This document shows positions 48,990 to 58,792 of a stretch of 64,000 bases of DNA, piece after piece (position 1 is the stretch's first letter; each line of letters starts with the position of its first letter). A program made the translations under genes and the position numbers. The notes under the pieces were generated by a model that was given only the letters and a program-made list of their open reading frames with translations, searched no databases and was not told the origin of the DNA. The stretch lies in NCBI RefSeq assembly GCF_000721495.1, contig NZ_JOHY01000002.1, positions 310,001 to 374,000 of the forward strand, in the 5' to 3' direction. The DNA comes from Streptomyces sp. NRRL F-5123. Its GTDB lineage: Bacteria; Actinomycetota; Actinomycetes; Streptomycetales; Streptomycetaceae.

Positions 48990-49003
48990 CATCACGTGAT
49001 GTC
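48990..49003. promoter_or_regulatory. 14-base palindrome upstream of the DUF2252 gene
   Basis: ACATCACGTGATGT is a perfect palindrome centred on CACGTG, 31 bases before the DUF2252 ATG and between it and the divergent SpoIIE-type gene. A candidate operator for either promoter. Confidence 0.5.
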
Positions 49004-49034
49004 CGCTGACGCGGACGGCTGGGGGGAGTTGTCG

Positions 49035-50477
49035 ATGCACGCACGGGTGCCGCACGTGGCGGGGTTCGAGCGCTGGCCGCACGAGCGGTCGGCGAGACAG
49101 CAGGGCAAGGCGCTGCGCGAGGACGTACCGCGGGCCGTCTTCGGGCGGCCGGAGGTGTGGACGTGGCGGGAGCGCGGTGCCGAGGGCGGCGCGGGCGCGG
49201 TACGGGGCGCGGGCGGCGCGGTGAGCGCGGCCGTCGCCGCCGTCGAGGAGTCCAACGCCGGGCGGATACCCGACCTGGTGCCGCTGCGCGTCGGGCGCAT
49301 GGCCGCGAGCCCGTTCGCTTTCCTGCGCGGCTCCGCGGGGCTCATGGCCGCCGATCTCGCCGACCGCCCGGTGACCGGTCTCGCCGCCCAGATCTGCGGC
49401 GACGCGCACGCGGCGAACTTCGGCCTCTACGGCGACGCCCGCGGCGGCCTGGTGATGGACATCAACGACTTCGACGAGACCGCGCGCGGCCCCTGGGAGT
49501 GGGACGTGCTGCGGCTGGCGGTATCGCTGGTGCTGGCCGGGCGGGAGGCGGGCGCGGCCGAGGACGTCTGCCGGGCGGCGGCGTACGACGCGGTGGGCGC
49601 CTACCGCCGGACGATGCGGCTGCTGGCCAAGCTCCCGGTGCACGAGGCGTGGAACGCCATCGCCGACGAGCGGCTGGTCGCGCACGCCGGAGCCCACGAC
49701 CTGGCCGGGACGCTGGAGCAGGTCTCCGCCAAGGCCCGGCGCAACACCAGCGCGAAGTTCGCGGCGCGCTCCACCGAGGCGCTGGAAGGGGGCGCGCGGC
49801 GCTTCACCGACGCCCCGCCGGTGCTGCGGCGGATACCGGACGCCGAGGCCGCGGCTGTCGCGGGCGCGCTGGACGGCTACCTGCGCACGGTCGGCGAGGA
49901 ACGGCTGCCGCTGCTCGCGCGCTACGCCGTGCACGACGTCGCCTTCCGGGTGGTCGGCACCGGCAGCGTGGGGACCAGGTCGTACGTGGTGCTGCTGCTG
50001 GACCACCTGGGGGAGCCGCTGGTGCTCCAGGTCAAGGAGGCCCGCGCCTCGGCGCTGCTGCCGCACCTCGCGAAGGCCGGCTTCGCCCCGGAGCCCGTGG
50101 GGCACGAGGGGCGCCGGATCGTGCTCGGCCAGAAGCGGATGCAGGTCGTCAGCGACCTCCTGCTCGGCTGGACCGACGTGGCCGGTGTGCCGTACCAGGT
50201 GCGGCAGTTCAGGAACCGGAAGGGCAGCGTGGACCCCGCGACCCTGCCGCCGGGCCTGCTGGACGACTACGCGCGGGTGACCGGCGCGCTGCTGGCCAGG
50301 GCGCACGCGCACAGCGCGGACCCGCGCGCGGTGGCCGGCTACTGCGGCAAGAGCGAGGAGCTGGACGACGCCGTGGCGGCCTTCGCGGTGGCCTACGCCG
50401 ACCGGACCGAGGCCGACCACGCCGACCTGCTGGCGGCGGTCCGCAGCGGGCGGCTGGCGGCGGAGACGGAGGGCTGA
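49035..50477 (+). CDS. DUF2252 protein (kinase-like fold)
   Basis: 480 residues. Typical DUF2252 features: RMAASPFAFLRGSAGLMAAD, CGDAHAANFGLYG, DINDFDETARGPWEWDVLRL and HDVAFRVVGTGSVGTRSYVVL. The GDAHAANF and DFDE motifs resemble the catalytic loop and metal Asp of aminoglycoside-phosphotransferase-like enzymes, so small-molecule phosphorylation is plausible but unproven. The ATG at 49035 with GGGGGGAG is preferred over an ATG at 48999, which lies inside the palindrome. Confidence 0.88.
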   Translation: MHARVPHVAGFERWPHERSARQQGKALREDVPRAVFGRPEVWTWRERGAEGGAGAVRGAGGAVSAAVAAVEESNAGRIPDLVPLRVGRMAASPFAFLRGSAGLMAADLADRPVTGLAAQICGDAHAANFGLYGDARGGLVMDINDFDETARGPWEWDVLRLAVSLVLAGREAGAAEDVCRAAAYDAVGAYRRTMRLLAKLPVHEAWNAIADERLVAHAGAHDLAGTLEQVSAKARRNTSAKFAARSTEALEGGARRFTDAPPVLRRIPDAEAAAVAGALDGYLRTVGEERLPLLARYAVHDVAFRVVGTGSVGTRSYVVLLLDHLGEPLVLQVKEARASALLPHLAKAGFAPEPVGHEGRRIVLGQKRMQVVSDLLLGWTDVAGVPYQVRQFRNRKGSVDPATLPPGLLDDYARVTGALLARAHAHSADPRAVAGYCGKSEELDDAVAAFAVAYADRTEADHADLLAAVRSGRLAAETEG

Positions 50478-50510
50478 GCCCGCTCCGCCCGGCACAGGCA
50501 CCGGAGCGGG

Positions 50511-50558
50511 GGCGCAGCGCCGCCGCCCCGCGCCGGCGCAGCGCCGCCGCCCCGCGCC
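50511..50558. repeat. Perfect 24-base tandem duplication
   Basis: A 24-base GC-only unit starting GGCGCAGCGCCGCC is repeated exactly once (50511-50534, 50535-50558) between DUF2252 and the J-domain gene, with the palindrome GGCGC-A-GCGCC in each copy. Confidence 0.85.
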
Positions 50559-50607
50559 CGCCCGGCGCGTTCGGCGCGTCCACCGGGACAGGGCCTAGGC
50601 TGTCCGG

Positions 50608-51450
50608 GTGACGAACACCTTCGGAACCGAGTCCGCCGCCGCGGCCGGCCCTGCCGCCGTGCCCGGTGCCGCGCCCGCGTCAGCAGGGCAGGAGCGGCTG
50701 GCGAAGGCGGTGCGCGCGGCCGAGCAGGCACTGATCGAGTTCGAGATCGCCGTGGAGACCTTCCGGGTCGAGGTGGAGAACTTCTCGCGGCTGCACCACC
50801 AGCGGCTCGGCCCGATGTACGCGCGCCTCGACGAGCTGGACGCGCTGATCGCGGAGGCGGTCGCGGCCCACAGCGGGGACCGCGCGGACATCGAGCGGGC
50901 GTGGGAGGCCCGTGCCCTCGTCATGCCCATGCCCGGCGTGGAGGAGCTGTTCGGCGGGCTGCTCGGGTCGGACGGGGTGCGCCCGGTGGAGGACCCCAAC
51001 CCGCCGCGCCGGGTCCGGCCCGGCAAGGAGGCCCAGCGGCTCTACCGCGAGCTGGTCCGCAAGGCCCACCCCGACCTCGCGCAGGACGACGAGGAGGAGA
51101 AGGAGCGGCGCAGCGCCTTCATCGCCCGCGTCAACGAGGCCTACGCCTATGCCGACGAGGACGCGCTCCAGGCCCTGGCCGCCGAGTGGGAGGCCGGGCC
51201 CGTACCGCTCGCGGACCTGCCCGGCGAGGCGGAGGTGCTCTACGCCCGGCTGGAGTGGCTGGCCGAGCGCAAGGAGATGCTGTCGGCGATGGCCGCCGAG
51301 CTGGACGAGAGTGCCATCGGCCAGATGATGCGGCTCGCCCCCGACGACCCGGACGCGCTGCTCAACGAGATCGCCGAGCAGCTCCTCGGCCAGGTCGCCC
51401 AGCGCGAGGCCAGGCTTGCCGAACTCGTCCGGGACCCGGCCGACGGCTGA
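50608..51450 (+). CDS. J-domain (DnaJ-like) protein
   Basis: 280 residues. An N-terminal coiled-coil (VRAAEQALIEFEIAVETFRV, about 32-90) precedes a J domain with ELVRKAHPDLAQDDEEEKERR and IARVNEAYAYADEDALQAL (about 145-190); the diagnostic HPD is present. A C-terminal helical segment follows. No Gly/Phe or zinc-finger regions, so it is a type III J-protein that would recruit DnaK to a specific client. Starts with GTG. Confidence 0.9.
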   Translation: MTNTFGTESAAAAGPAAVPGAAPASAGQERLAKAVRAAEQALIEFEIAVETFRVEVENFSRLHHQRLGPMYARLDELDALIAEAVAAHSGDRADIERAWEARALVMPMPGVEELFGGLLGSDGVRPVEDPNPPRRVRPGKEAQRLYRELVRKAHPDLAQDDEEEKERRSAFIARVNEAYAYADEDALQALAAEWEAGPVPLADLPGEAEVLYARLEWLAERKEMLSAMAAELDESAIGQMMRLAPDDPDALLNEIAEQLLGQVAQREARLAELVRDPADG

Positions 51451-51517
51451 GGTAGCTTTGCGGGAGTCCTTGCCCACGCGTCACCGCGCTCTCCCGCGCC
51501 CCAGGAGGCCGAGCCCG

Positions 51518-51850
51518 ATGTTCCGTTCCCAGCTGCCCTCGGTGGACGCCGCCGCCGTACCGGCCGACGCCGTCCTGCTCGACGTCCGTGAGGACGACGA
51601 GTGGGCGGCCGGCCATGCCGAAGGCGCCGTCCACATCCCCATGGGCGAGGTCGTCGCCCGGATCGACGAGGTGCCGGTCGGCGCCCCGCTCCATGTGGTC
51701 TGCCGGGTCGGCGGCCGCTCCGCGCAGGTCACGCAGTACCTGATCGCCCAGGGCCGGGACGCGGTGAACGTCAGCGGCGGCATGCTCGACTGGGAGGCCG
51801 CGGGCCGCCCGGTCGTCTCCGGCGACGGCGCCGCGGGCTTCGTGGTCTGA
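51518..51850 (+). CDS. Single-domain rhodanese
   Basis: 110 residues. LLDVREDDEWAAGHAEGAVHIP and the active-site loop VVCRVGGRSAQVTQYL (catalytic Cys about residue 67) define a rhodanese sulfurtransferase domain. The substrate is unknown. CAGGAGG lies 11 bases before the ATG. Confidence 0.93.
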   Translation: MFRSQLPSVDAAAVPADAVLLDVREDDEWAAGHAEGAVHIPMGEVVARIDEVPVGAPLHVVCRVGGRSAQVTQYLIAQGRDAVNVSGGMLDWEAAGRPVVSGDGAAGFVV

Positions 51851-51912
51851 CGCTCCGACGGTCTCCAGCTCTGCCGGTCCGCCGACGGGCCCTGCCAAGG
51901 TCCGCCGGACGG

Positions 51913-52974
51913 TCAGGCGTCGAAGTCGACCTCGACCTCGGGTGTGAGCGGGTGCGACTGGCAGGCCAGCACGTAACCGGCCTCGGTCTCCTCGGGCTCC
52001 AGGGCGAAGTTGCGGTCCATCCGCACCTCGCCCGACACCAGCCGGCTCCGGCACGTCCCGCACACCCCGCCCTTGCAGGCGAAGGGTGCGTCCGGCCGGT
52101 TGCGCAGCACCGTCTCCAGCACCGTCTCGCCGGCCTGCGAGCGCCAGCTGCCCGCCCGGCCGTCGAGCGTCGCCCGGACCGTACTGCCGCCGGGTATCGC
52201 TGCCGCGGCGGGGCCGGGCGCGGGCGGCTCGTCCACATGGAAGATCTCCTGGTGGACCCGCGACCGCGGCACGCCGAGCTTCCGCAGCGCCCGCTCGGCC
52301 GCGCCGACGAGGCCCAGCGGACCGCACAGATACCAGCCGTCCACCGCCGCGACCGGCAGCAGCGCGGGTAGCAGCGCCTCCAGCCGCCCGGCGTCCAGCC
52401 GCCCGGACGGCAGCCCCGTCTGCTGCTCCTCCCGGGAGAGCGCGGAGACCAGCTGGAAGCGGTCGGGCCAGCGGTCCTTCAGCTCGGCCACCTCGTCCAG
52501 GAACATCGTCGAGGCCGCCGAACGGTCGCTGCGGACCAGGCAGAACCGCGCCTGCGGCTCCCGTGACAGAAGCGTCGCGGCCTGCGACAGCACCGGGGTG
52601 ATGCCGCTGCCGCCGACGACCGCGGCGAAGCGGCCGGGCCGCGGCTCCAGCACGAACCTGCCCGCGGGCGTCATGACGTCCAGCACGTCGCCGGGCGCCA
52701 GCTCCTTGAGGGCGTACGTCGAGAACTCGCCCGTCTCCACCAGCCGCACCCCCACCCGCAGCCGCCGTGGTCCCGGGCCGACGGCCGCGGCCACCGGGTC
52801 GCACAGCGAGTACGTGCGGCGGATCTCCGCGCCGCCCACCCTGCGGCGGATCGCGATGTGCTGGCCGGGCGCGTAGCGGTACGCCCCGCGCAGTTCCTCG
52901 GGGACCTCGAACGTGAGGGTCACCGAGTCGTCGGTGAGCGGGCTGACGTCGGCCACCCGCAGCGGATGGAACAT
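51913..52974 (-). CDS. paaE: PaaE, phenylacetyl-CoA epoxidase reductase subunit
   Basis: 353 residues, the NADPH-FAD-[2Fe-2S] reductase that feeds electrons to the PaaA di-iron site. The FAD domain has IRRTYSLCDP and GEFSTYAL, the NADP domain VVGGSGITPVLSQ and LCGPLGLVGAAERAL, and the C-terminal plant ferredoxin domain CKGGVCGTCRSRL plus a later LACQS cysteine (four Fe-S ligands). The stop of paaD lies directly next to its start (no gap), fitting a paaABCDE operon. Confidence 0.96.
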   Translation of the reverse strand: MFHPLRVADVSPLTDDSVTLTFEVPEELRGAYRYAPGQHIAIRRRVGGAEIRRTYSLCDPVAAAVGPGPRRLRVGVRLVETGEFSTYALKELAPGDVLDVMTPAGRFVLEPRPGRFAAVVGGSGITPVLSQAATLLSREPQARFCLVRSDRSAASTMFLDEVAELKDRWPDRFQLVSALSREEQQTGLPSGRLDAGRLEALLPALLPVAAVDGWYLCGPLGLVGAAERALRKLGVPRSRVHQEIFHVDEPPAPGPAAAAIPGGSTVRATLDGRAGSWRSQAGETVLETVLRNRPDAPFACKGGVCGTCRSRLVSGEVRMDRNFALEPEETEAGYVLACQSHPLTPEVEVDFDA

Positions 52975-53493
52975 TCACACCTCCTTGAAGTGGTCGAACG
53001 GCTCGCCGCACGACTCGCAGCGGCGCAGCGCCTTGCACGCCGTGGACGAGAAGCGGCTCAGCAGGACCGTCTCGGTGGAGCCGCAGTGCGGGCAGCGCAC
53101 GGCCAGGTCCACGGCGACCGGCGCGCCCCGATCGCCCGCCGCGGCGCCCGGAGCGGCTCCCGGCCGCGGCGGCGCGACACCGTGCTCGGCGAGCTTGCGG
53201 CGGCCCTCGGCGCTGATCGCGTCGGTCGTCCAGGCCGGCGCCAGCACCGTGCGGACCTCCACGTCGGACATGCCGTGCTCGGTGAGCACCCGGGTGATGT
53301 CGGCCGCCATCGTGTCCAGCGCCGGGCAGCCGGTCCATGTCGGGGTCAGCTCGACCTCCACCCGGCCCGGGCCGGTGACCTCCACGCCGCGCAGCACTCC
53401 CAGGTCGGCCAGCGACACCACCGGCAGCTCCGGGTCCGGGACCTCGCCGACCAGCCGCAGCAACTCCCGCTCCAGCGGGCTGTCGCTCACCAT
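52975..53493 (-). CDS. paaD: PaaD, phenylacetate pathway DUF59/zinc-ribbon protein
   Basis: 172 residues. An N-terminal DUF59 domain (VPDPELPVVSLADLGVLRGV, PTWTGCPALDTM) precedes a C-terminal zinc ribbon (CPHCGSTETVLLSRFSSTAC and CESCGEPF). It is required for epoxidase activity and is thought to mature an iron centre. ATG 53493 or the next-codon GTG 53490 could start it; the latter gives a GTGA overlap with paaC. Confidence 0.94.
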   Translation of the reverse strand: MVSDSPLERELLRLVGEVPDPELPVVSLADLGVLRGVEVTGPGRVEVELTPTWTGCPALDTMAADITRVLTEHGMSDVEVRTVLAPAWTTDAISAEGRRKLAEHGVAPPRPGAAPGAAAGDRGAPVAVDLAVRCPHCGSTETVLLSRFSSTACKALRRCESCGEPFDHFKEV

Positions 53494-54209
53494 GTCGCCC
53501 CCGGGTGGGCGCGGTGCAGATACTGCATCTCGGCCAGCAGCCGCCCGAAGGCCTCGGTGTGCACGCCCTGGCGGCCGCCGCCGGCCGACCACGCCGTACG
53601 GTCGCTGCCCTGCGGCAGGGCGAGGGTGGCCCGGGCGAGGACCGCTCCGATCCGCTCCAGCCAGGCCCCGCGCAGCGCGGGCAGCTCCACCGCGAGGCCC
53701 TCCAGCGGGTCGAACAGCTCCCCGGTGCAGGGCCACAGCTCCTCCAGGGCGCGCTGCATCCTGCGGTGGCTCTCCTCCGTCCCGTCGCCGAGCCGCAGCG
53801 TCCACTGCTCGGCGTGGTCGCGGTGGTAGGCGACCTCCCTGACCGCCTTGGCGGCCAGCGGCGCCAGCTCGCTGCCGCCGCCGGCGAGCGCCCCGTACAG
53901 CAGTTCCTGGTAGACCGAGAAGCAGAGCTGGCGGGCGATCGTGTCGGCGAAGTCGCCGTTGGGCCGCTCCACCAGCTGGACGTTGCGGAACTGGTGGGCC
54001 TCGCGGCGGAAGGCCAGCTCGTCCTCGTCCCCGACCAGGGAGAGCAGGGTGCGGGCCTGGCCGAGGAGGTCGAGGGCGATGTTGGTGAGGGCGACGTCCT
54101 CCTCCAGCACCGGGGCGTTCCCGGCCCACTCCCCCAGCCGCTGGGCCAGGACGAGGGCGTCGTCGCCCAGCGCGAGGGCGGCGGTCGCGGTGGCGGCGGG
54201 CGCGGTCAC
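53487..54209 (-). CDS. paaC: PaaC, phenylacetyl-CoA epoxidase structural subunit
   Basis: 240 residues, ferritin-like fold without a complete metal site; scaffold partner of PaaA. Signatures: LVLAQRLGEWAGNAPVLEED, ALTNIALDLLGQARTLL, FRNVQLVERPNGDFADTIAR and EVAYHRDHAEQWTLRLGDGT. GTG start overlapping the paaB stop by four bases. Confidence 0.96.
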   Translation of the reverse strand: MTAPAATATAALALGDDALVLAQRLGEWAGNAPVLEEDVALTNIALDLLGQARTLLSLVGDEDELAFRREAHQFRNVQLVERPNGDFADTIARQLCFSVYQELLYGALAGGGSELAPLAAKAVREVAYHRDHAEQWTLRLGDGTEESHRRMQRALEELWPCTGELFDPLEGLAVELPALRGAWLERIGAVLARATLALPQGSDRTAWSAGGGRQGVHTEAFGRLLAEMQYLHRAHPGATW

Positions 54210-54504
54210 AGGTGCTTCACCCCCTCGGGGATCGCGTAGAACGTCGGATGGCGGTACGGCTTGTCGGCGGCCGGTTCGAAGAACGCGTCCTTCTCGTCGG
54301 GGGAGGAGGCGGTGACCGCGGTGGACGGCACCACCCAGATCGACACTCCCTCCGCCCGCCGGGTGTAGAGATCCCGCGCGTTTCGCAGGGCCATCTCGGC
54401 GTCCGGGGCGTGCAGGCTGCCCGCGTGGGTGTGGCTGAGCCCGCGGCGACTGCGGACGAAGACCTCCCACAGCGGCCACTCGCTGCCCGGCTGCTGCTGC
54501 CCGC

Positions 54505-54508
<4 letters not shown>
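54206..54508 (-). CDS. paaB: PaaB, phenylacetyl-CoA epoxidase small subunit
   Basis: 100 residues with the family hallmark [40 protein letters not shown] and [10 protein letters not shown]. Bridges PaaAC heterodimers. ATGA overlap with paaA and GTGA overlap with paaC. Confidence 0.96.
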
Positions 54509-55551
<1,043 letters not shown>

Positions 55552-55600
55552 ACGGACGCCTCCTTCGCGCGGATGCCCTGCCCTGTCTGCCCGTCGACCG

Positions 55601-55614
55601 ACCGTTCGTTCGGT
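55601..55614. promoter_or_regulatory. PaaR-type operator upstream of paaA
   Basis: ACCGTTCGTTCGGT fits the ACCGNNCGNNCGGT core recognised by TetR-type PaaR in corynebacteria exactly. It lies 50 bases before the paaA start in a GACCGACC context. The expected effector is phenylacetyl-CoA. Confidence 0.75.
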
Positions 55615-55665
55615 CCATTCCATGGTCGGTGGCCGGTAGTGGGGGTGTCAAGGCATTCCGTCACC

Positions 55666-55674
55666 TGTGGATAA
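55666..55674 (-). promoter_or_regulatory. Single DnaA-type box
   Basis: TGTGGATAA, complement TTATCCACA, in the paaA-DUF5819 divergent gap. Isolated, so its significance is unclear. Confidence 0.4.
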
Positions 55675-55766
55675 CTCGGTAAGGTCACCGCCGGACCCCG
55701 GGATGGGTAGCGTGCTGCCCGGCAAAATGAGCGCGCCTGGTGCGACGACACGAGAGCGGAGAGACG

Positions 55767-56432
55767 ATGCAGTCAGCGGAGGGGTCGACGCCCCAGGTGG
55801 CGACGTTGTCGCTGCCCGCACGAATAACGGTGGCGGTGACCGTCGGCGTCGTCGCCGTGGGAGCGCTCTTCCACCTCGGCATGGTGTTCCTGCACGTCTC
55901 GCCGTCGAACACGCTCAACACCCAGCACGCCGCGGCGGTGAGCGACTACATCTATCCCGAGTTCGAGCAGAACTGGAAGCTCTTCGCGCCCGACCCGGTC
56001 CAGCAGAACAATCATGTGCAGGCCAGGGCGGAGGTCCGCAAGCCGGACGGCAGCACCGAAACCACCGGATGGGTGGACCTGACGGCTCAGGACGTGGCGG
56101 CCATGCGGCACAACCCGATCCCCAGCCACTCGGACCAGAACGAGCTGCGCCGCGCGTGGGGCTACTACACCGACACCCACAACGACCAGAACCAGCCGAC
56201 CTCGGGCAACGGCAGCGATCTGAGCGACACCTACCTGCGCAACATCATCGCCGAGCGCCTCGGCCCGCATCTCAACGGCGGGACCGTCGTCCGCATCCAG
56301 GCCCGGGCGGCGGTGACCCCGGTCGCCAAGCCGGGCTGGACCGGCCAGGCTCCCCAGAGCACGACCACTTACCGTGAGCTGCCGTGGTGGGTCCTCCCCG
56401 CGGCCCCTGCCGGGCAGGAGAAGGCCTCGTGA
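55767..56432 (+). CDS. DUF5819 (SdpA-like) membrane-anchored protein
   Basis: 221 residues. One N-terminal membrane helix (ARITVAVTVGVVAVGALFHL, about 20-45) is followed by an external domain with YIYPEFEQNWKLFAPDPV (about 67-84), reminiscent of the P-x-W-x-F-F-T/A-x-x-P motif of SdpA. Its stop overlaps the next gene as GTGA, so the pair is co-translated. SdpA and SdpB together process the SdpC toxin precursor in Bacillus subtilis. A similar maturation role here is inference; no precursor peptide is visible. Start ATG 55767 with AGCGGAGAG upstream. Confidence 0.8.
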   Translation: MQSAEGSTPQVATLSLPARITVAVTVGVVAVGALFHLGMVFLHVSPSNTLNTQHAAAVSDYIYPEFEQNWKLFAPDPVQQNNHVQARAEVRKPDGSTETTGWVDLTAQDVAAMRHNPIPSHSDQNELRRAWGYYTDTHNDQNQPTSGNGSDLSDTYLRNIIAERLGPHLNGGTVVRIQARAAVTPVAKPGWTGQAPQSTTTYRELPWWVLPAAPAGQEKAS

Positions 56433-57841
56433 GCGACCCCCGCACCCCCGCCGGACCCGTGGCCGACGACGCCTCCGGCGCCGGCGGCAGCCACGCCGCG
56501 GCCGGCGGCAGCCACGCCGCGGCCGACGGCCCCGCCAAGGACGACGGCCCGGTGCCCTCGCCCTTCGCCGGGCTCGGTGCCGCCGTCGACCGCGGTATCG
56601 CACAGGGCCTGGCCAAGGTCACCGGTTCCGCCCTCGGCCCCTACCAGGTCGCGATCGTCCGGATCGGCTTCGCGCTGACCTGGCTGCTCTTCCTGCTGCG
56701 CGAATTCCCGCACCGCGCGGAGCTCTACGGACCAGACAGCCCGTGGAGCTTCGACCTCGCCAAGCGGCTGATCGCCGGCAACCACGCCTTCACCGCGCTG
56801 ATGTGGAGCGACAGCCGCGGCTGGTTCGAGCTGGTCTACGCGGTGGCAATCGTCAGCAGCGCCATGCTGCTGGTCGGCTGGCGCACCAGGACCGCGTCGG
56901 TGCTCTTCATGATCGGCGTGCTGTCGCTGCAGAACCGCAGCGTCTTCATGGGCGACGGTGGGGACAACGTCGTCCACCTCATGGCCATCTACCTGGTCTT
57001 CACCCGCTGCGGCCAGGTCTGGTCGGTCGACCGCAGGCTCGCCGACCGGGCCGCGGCCAAGGCCGGGGTGCAGGCCGGGACGGAGCCGGAGACGGCCGCC
57101 GACCTGGTGCCGGCGCGCACCGGGAGCGACCCGGTGGGCGTCGGCCTGTGGGTGCTGCTGGCCGCCGGCCTGGTCCTCGCCACGTCGATGGGCAAGCTCT
57201 CCACCGAGTGGAAGGTGGCCCTGTGGGCGGGGCTGCTGGCCCAGGCGCTGTGGTGGGCGGTACGCCGCTACGCGCCCGGCGAGCCGCGCTCGGTGCTCGA
57301 CATCATGGCCAACGTCATCCACAACGGCGCCATGCTGGTGATCGTCGTGGAGGTCTGCCTGATCTACTCCACGGCCGGCTGGTACAAGATCCAGGGCAGC
57401 CGGTGGGAGGACGGCACCGCGCTCTACTACCCGCTCCACCTGGACGACTTCACCCCGTGGCCCTCGCTCTCGCACGCCCTGGCGGGCAATTCGCTGATGG
57501 TCATGCTGATCACCTACGGCACCGTCATCGTGCAGGTCGCCTTCCCCTTCACCCTCTTCAACCGCAAGGTGAAGAACGCGCTGCTGGGGGCGATGATGCT
57601 GGAGCACGCGTCGATCGCGATCGTGCTCGGGCTGCCCATCTTCTCGCTCGCGATGATCGCCGCCGACTCCGTCTTCCTGCCCACCAACTTCCTGCGCTGG
57701 CTCGGCCAGCACGTGGCCCGGCTGCTGCGCCTTTCCCCCGCGCCGCGCGAGGCGGTCGCGATCCCGGGCCGCAGGCAGGCCGACGACGGTGTCCCCGCGG
57801 ACGGCACTCCGGCCGCCGAGCCGGTGACCGATCTGACCTGA
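56429..57841 (+). CDS. HTTM-domain (SdpB/vitamin K-dependent carboxylase-like) membrane protein
   Basis: 470 residues with roughly 8-10 membrane helices. The HTTM signature is clear: RIGFALTWLLFLLREFPHRA, LQNRSVFMGDGGDNVVHLMA, GGDNVVHLMAIYLVFTRCG and YSTAGWYKIQGSRWEDGTAL. HTTM proteins include SdpB and a transmembrane relative of gamma-glutamyl carboxylase. The N-terminal 60 residues are Ala/Gly-rich with a GGSHAAAGGSHAAA repeat. Overlaps the DUF5819 gene by four bases. Confidence 0.88.
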   Translation: MSDPRTPAGPVADDASGAGGSHAAAGGSHAAADGPAKDDGPVPSPFAGLGAAVDRGIAQGLAKVTGSALGPYQVAIVRIGFALTWLLFLLREFPHRAELYGPDSPWSFDLAKRLIAGNHAFTALMWSDSRGWFELVYAVAIVSSAMLLVGWRTRTASVLFMIGVLSLQNRSVFMGDGGDNVVHLMAIYLVFTRCGQVWSVDRRLADRAAAKAGVQAGTEPETAADLVPARTGSDPVGVGLWVLLAAGLVLATSMGKLSTEWKVALWAGLLAQALWWAVRRYAPGEPRSVLDIMANVIHNGAMLVIVVEVCLIYSTAGWYKIQGSRWEDGTALYYPLHLDDFTPWPSLSHALAGNSLMVMLITYGTVIVQVAFPFTLFNRKVKNALLGAMMLEHASIAIVLGLPIFSLAMIAADSVFLPTNFLRWLGQHVARLLRLSPAPREAVAIPGRRQADDGVPADGTPAAEPVTDLT

Positions 57842-57966
57842 CCTGCTCAGACCTGCTCAGACCTGATCTGACCGGGGCCGGGGCCGGGGCCGTCCGGCAG
57901 GGCTGTGCCCGGTCCGCGGCCCCGGGGACGGCCGGACGTTTCCGCGTCCGGCCGTAGGCTGGCGCC

Positions 57967-58767
57967 ATGAGCGACGAGCAGGCCGCATTCCGGCTGCCCG
58001 GGGTGCGGTCCGCCGTGATCCGCTGGCACGAGCACGCCGCGGACGCGGTGCTGCTCGACGGCTTCCACGCCCTCAAGCACGCGCTGCGCTTCGGCGCTGC
58101 CGTCCATGTCGCCGTCAGCAGCGACAAGGAGGCCGTGCTCCGGCTCGCCGCCGACCTCGCGCCCGATCTGACGGCCGCCCTCGCGGCGTGCGTGACCGAG
58201 ATCCCGGCCGCCGAGCTGCGCGGCCTGGTCGCCAGGGTCCATCCCACCGCGGTGGCCGCCCTCGCCGCCGCTCCCGACCCCGCGCGCCGCACGGCGGCGC
58301 TCACCGCGCTGCCCCGGCGCGCCCCCGTGGTCGTCCTCGACCGCCCCCGCAACCTCGGCAACGTCGGCGCCGTCGTCCGGCTCGCCGCCGGTTTCGGCGT
58401 GACCGGCGTGGTCACCACCGGGGACCTGGACCCCTGGCACCCCAACGCCGTACGCGCCGGCGCCGGGCTGCACTACGCGACCGCGGTGGCCCGTACCGGC
58501 CCGGACGAGCTGCCGCCGGGCCCGCTGCACGTACTCGACCCGGAAGGCGAGGACATCCGCGCCGCCGCGCTGCCGGACGACGCGCTGGTCGTCTTCGGCT
58601 CGGAGCGGCACGGGGTGTCCGACGAGCTGCGGGCGCGTGCCACCGCCCTGGTGGCGCTGCCGATGCGCCCGCAGGTGTCCAGCTACAACCTCGCCACCAG
58701 CGTCGGCATGGCCCTTTACCACTGGGCCGCCACCTCGCGCTCCCCGCTGGTGCCGGGCCGCCCCTGA
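57967..58767 (+). CDS. SpoU/TrmH-family RNA 2'-O-methyltransferase
   Basis: 266 residues. The knotted SPOUT motifs are present: motif 1 LDRPRNLGNVGAVVRLAAGFG (about 121-141), motif 2 VVFGSERHGVSDEL (about 204-217) and motif 3 LPMRPQVSSYNLATSVGMAL (about 233-252). It methylates rRNA or tRNA ribose; the exact target cannot be told. The 125-base upstream gap has a 10-base ACCTGCTCAG-type tandem repeat. Confidence 0.93.
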   Translation: MSDEQAAFRLPGVRSAVIRWHEHAADAVLLDGFHALKHALRFGAAVHVAVSSDKEAVLRLAADLAPDLTAALAACVTEIPAAELRGLVARVHPTAVAALAAAPDPARRTAALTALPRRAPVVVLDRPRNLGNVGAVVRLAAGFGVTGVVTTGDLDPWHPNAVRAGAGLHYATAVARTGPDELPPGPLHVLDPEGEDIRAAALPDDALVVFGSERHGVSDELRARATALVALPMRPQVSSYNLATSVGMALYHWAATSRSPLVPGRP

Positions 58768-58792
58768 CACACCGGCCCGTGGCGGGCGCGGC

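Noticed and set aside
48990..49003. Palindrome ACATCACGTGATGT as a further parS site
   Set aside because: It shares only the central TCACGTGA with parS; six of fourteen core positions differ.
50511..50558. CRISPR-like repeat
   Set aside because: Two immediately adjacent copies with no spacers and no cas genes anywhere in the window.
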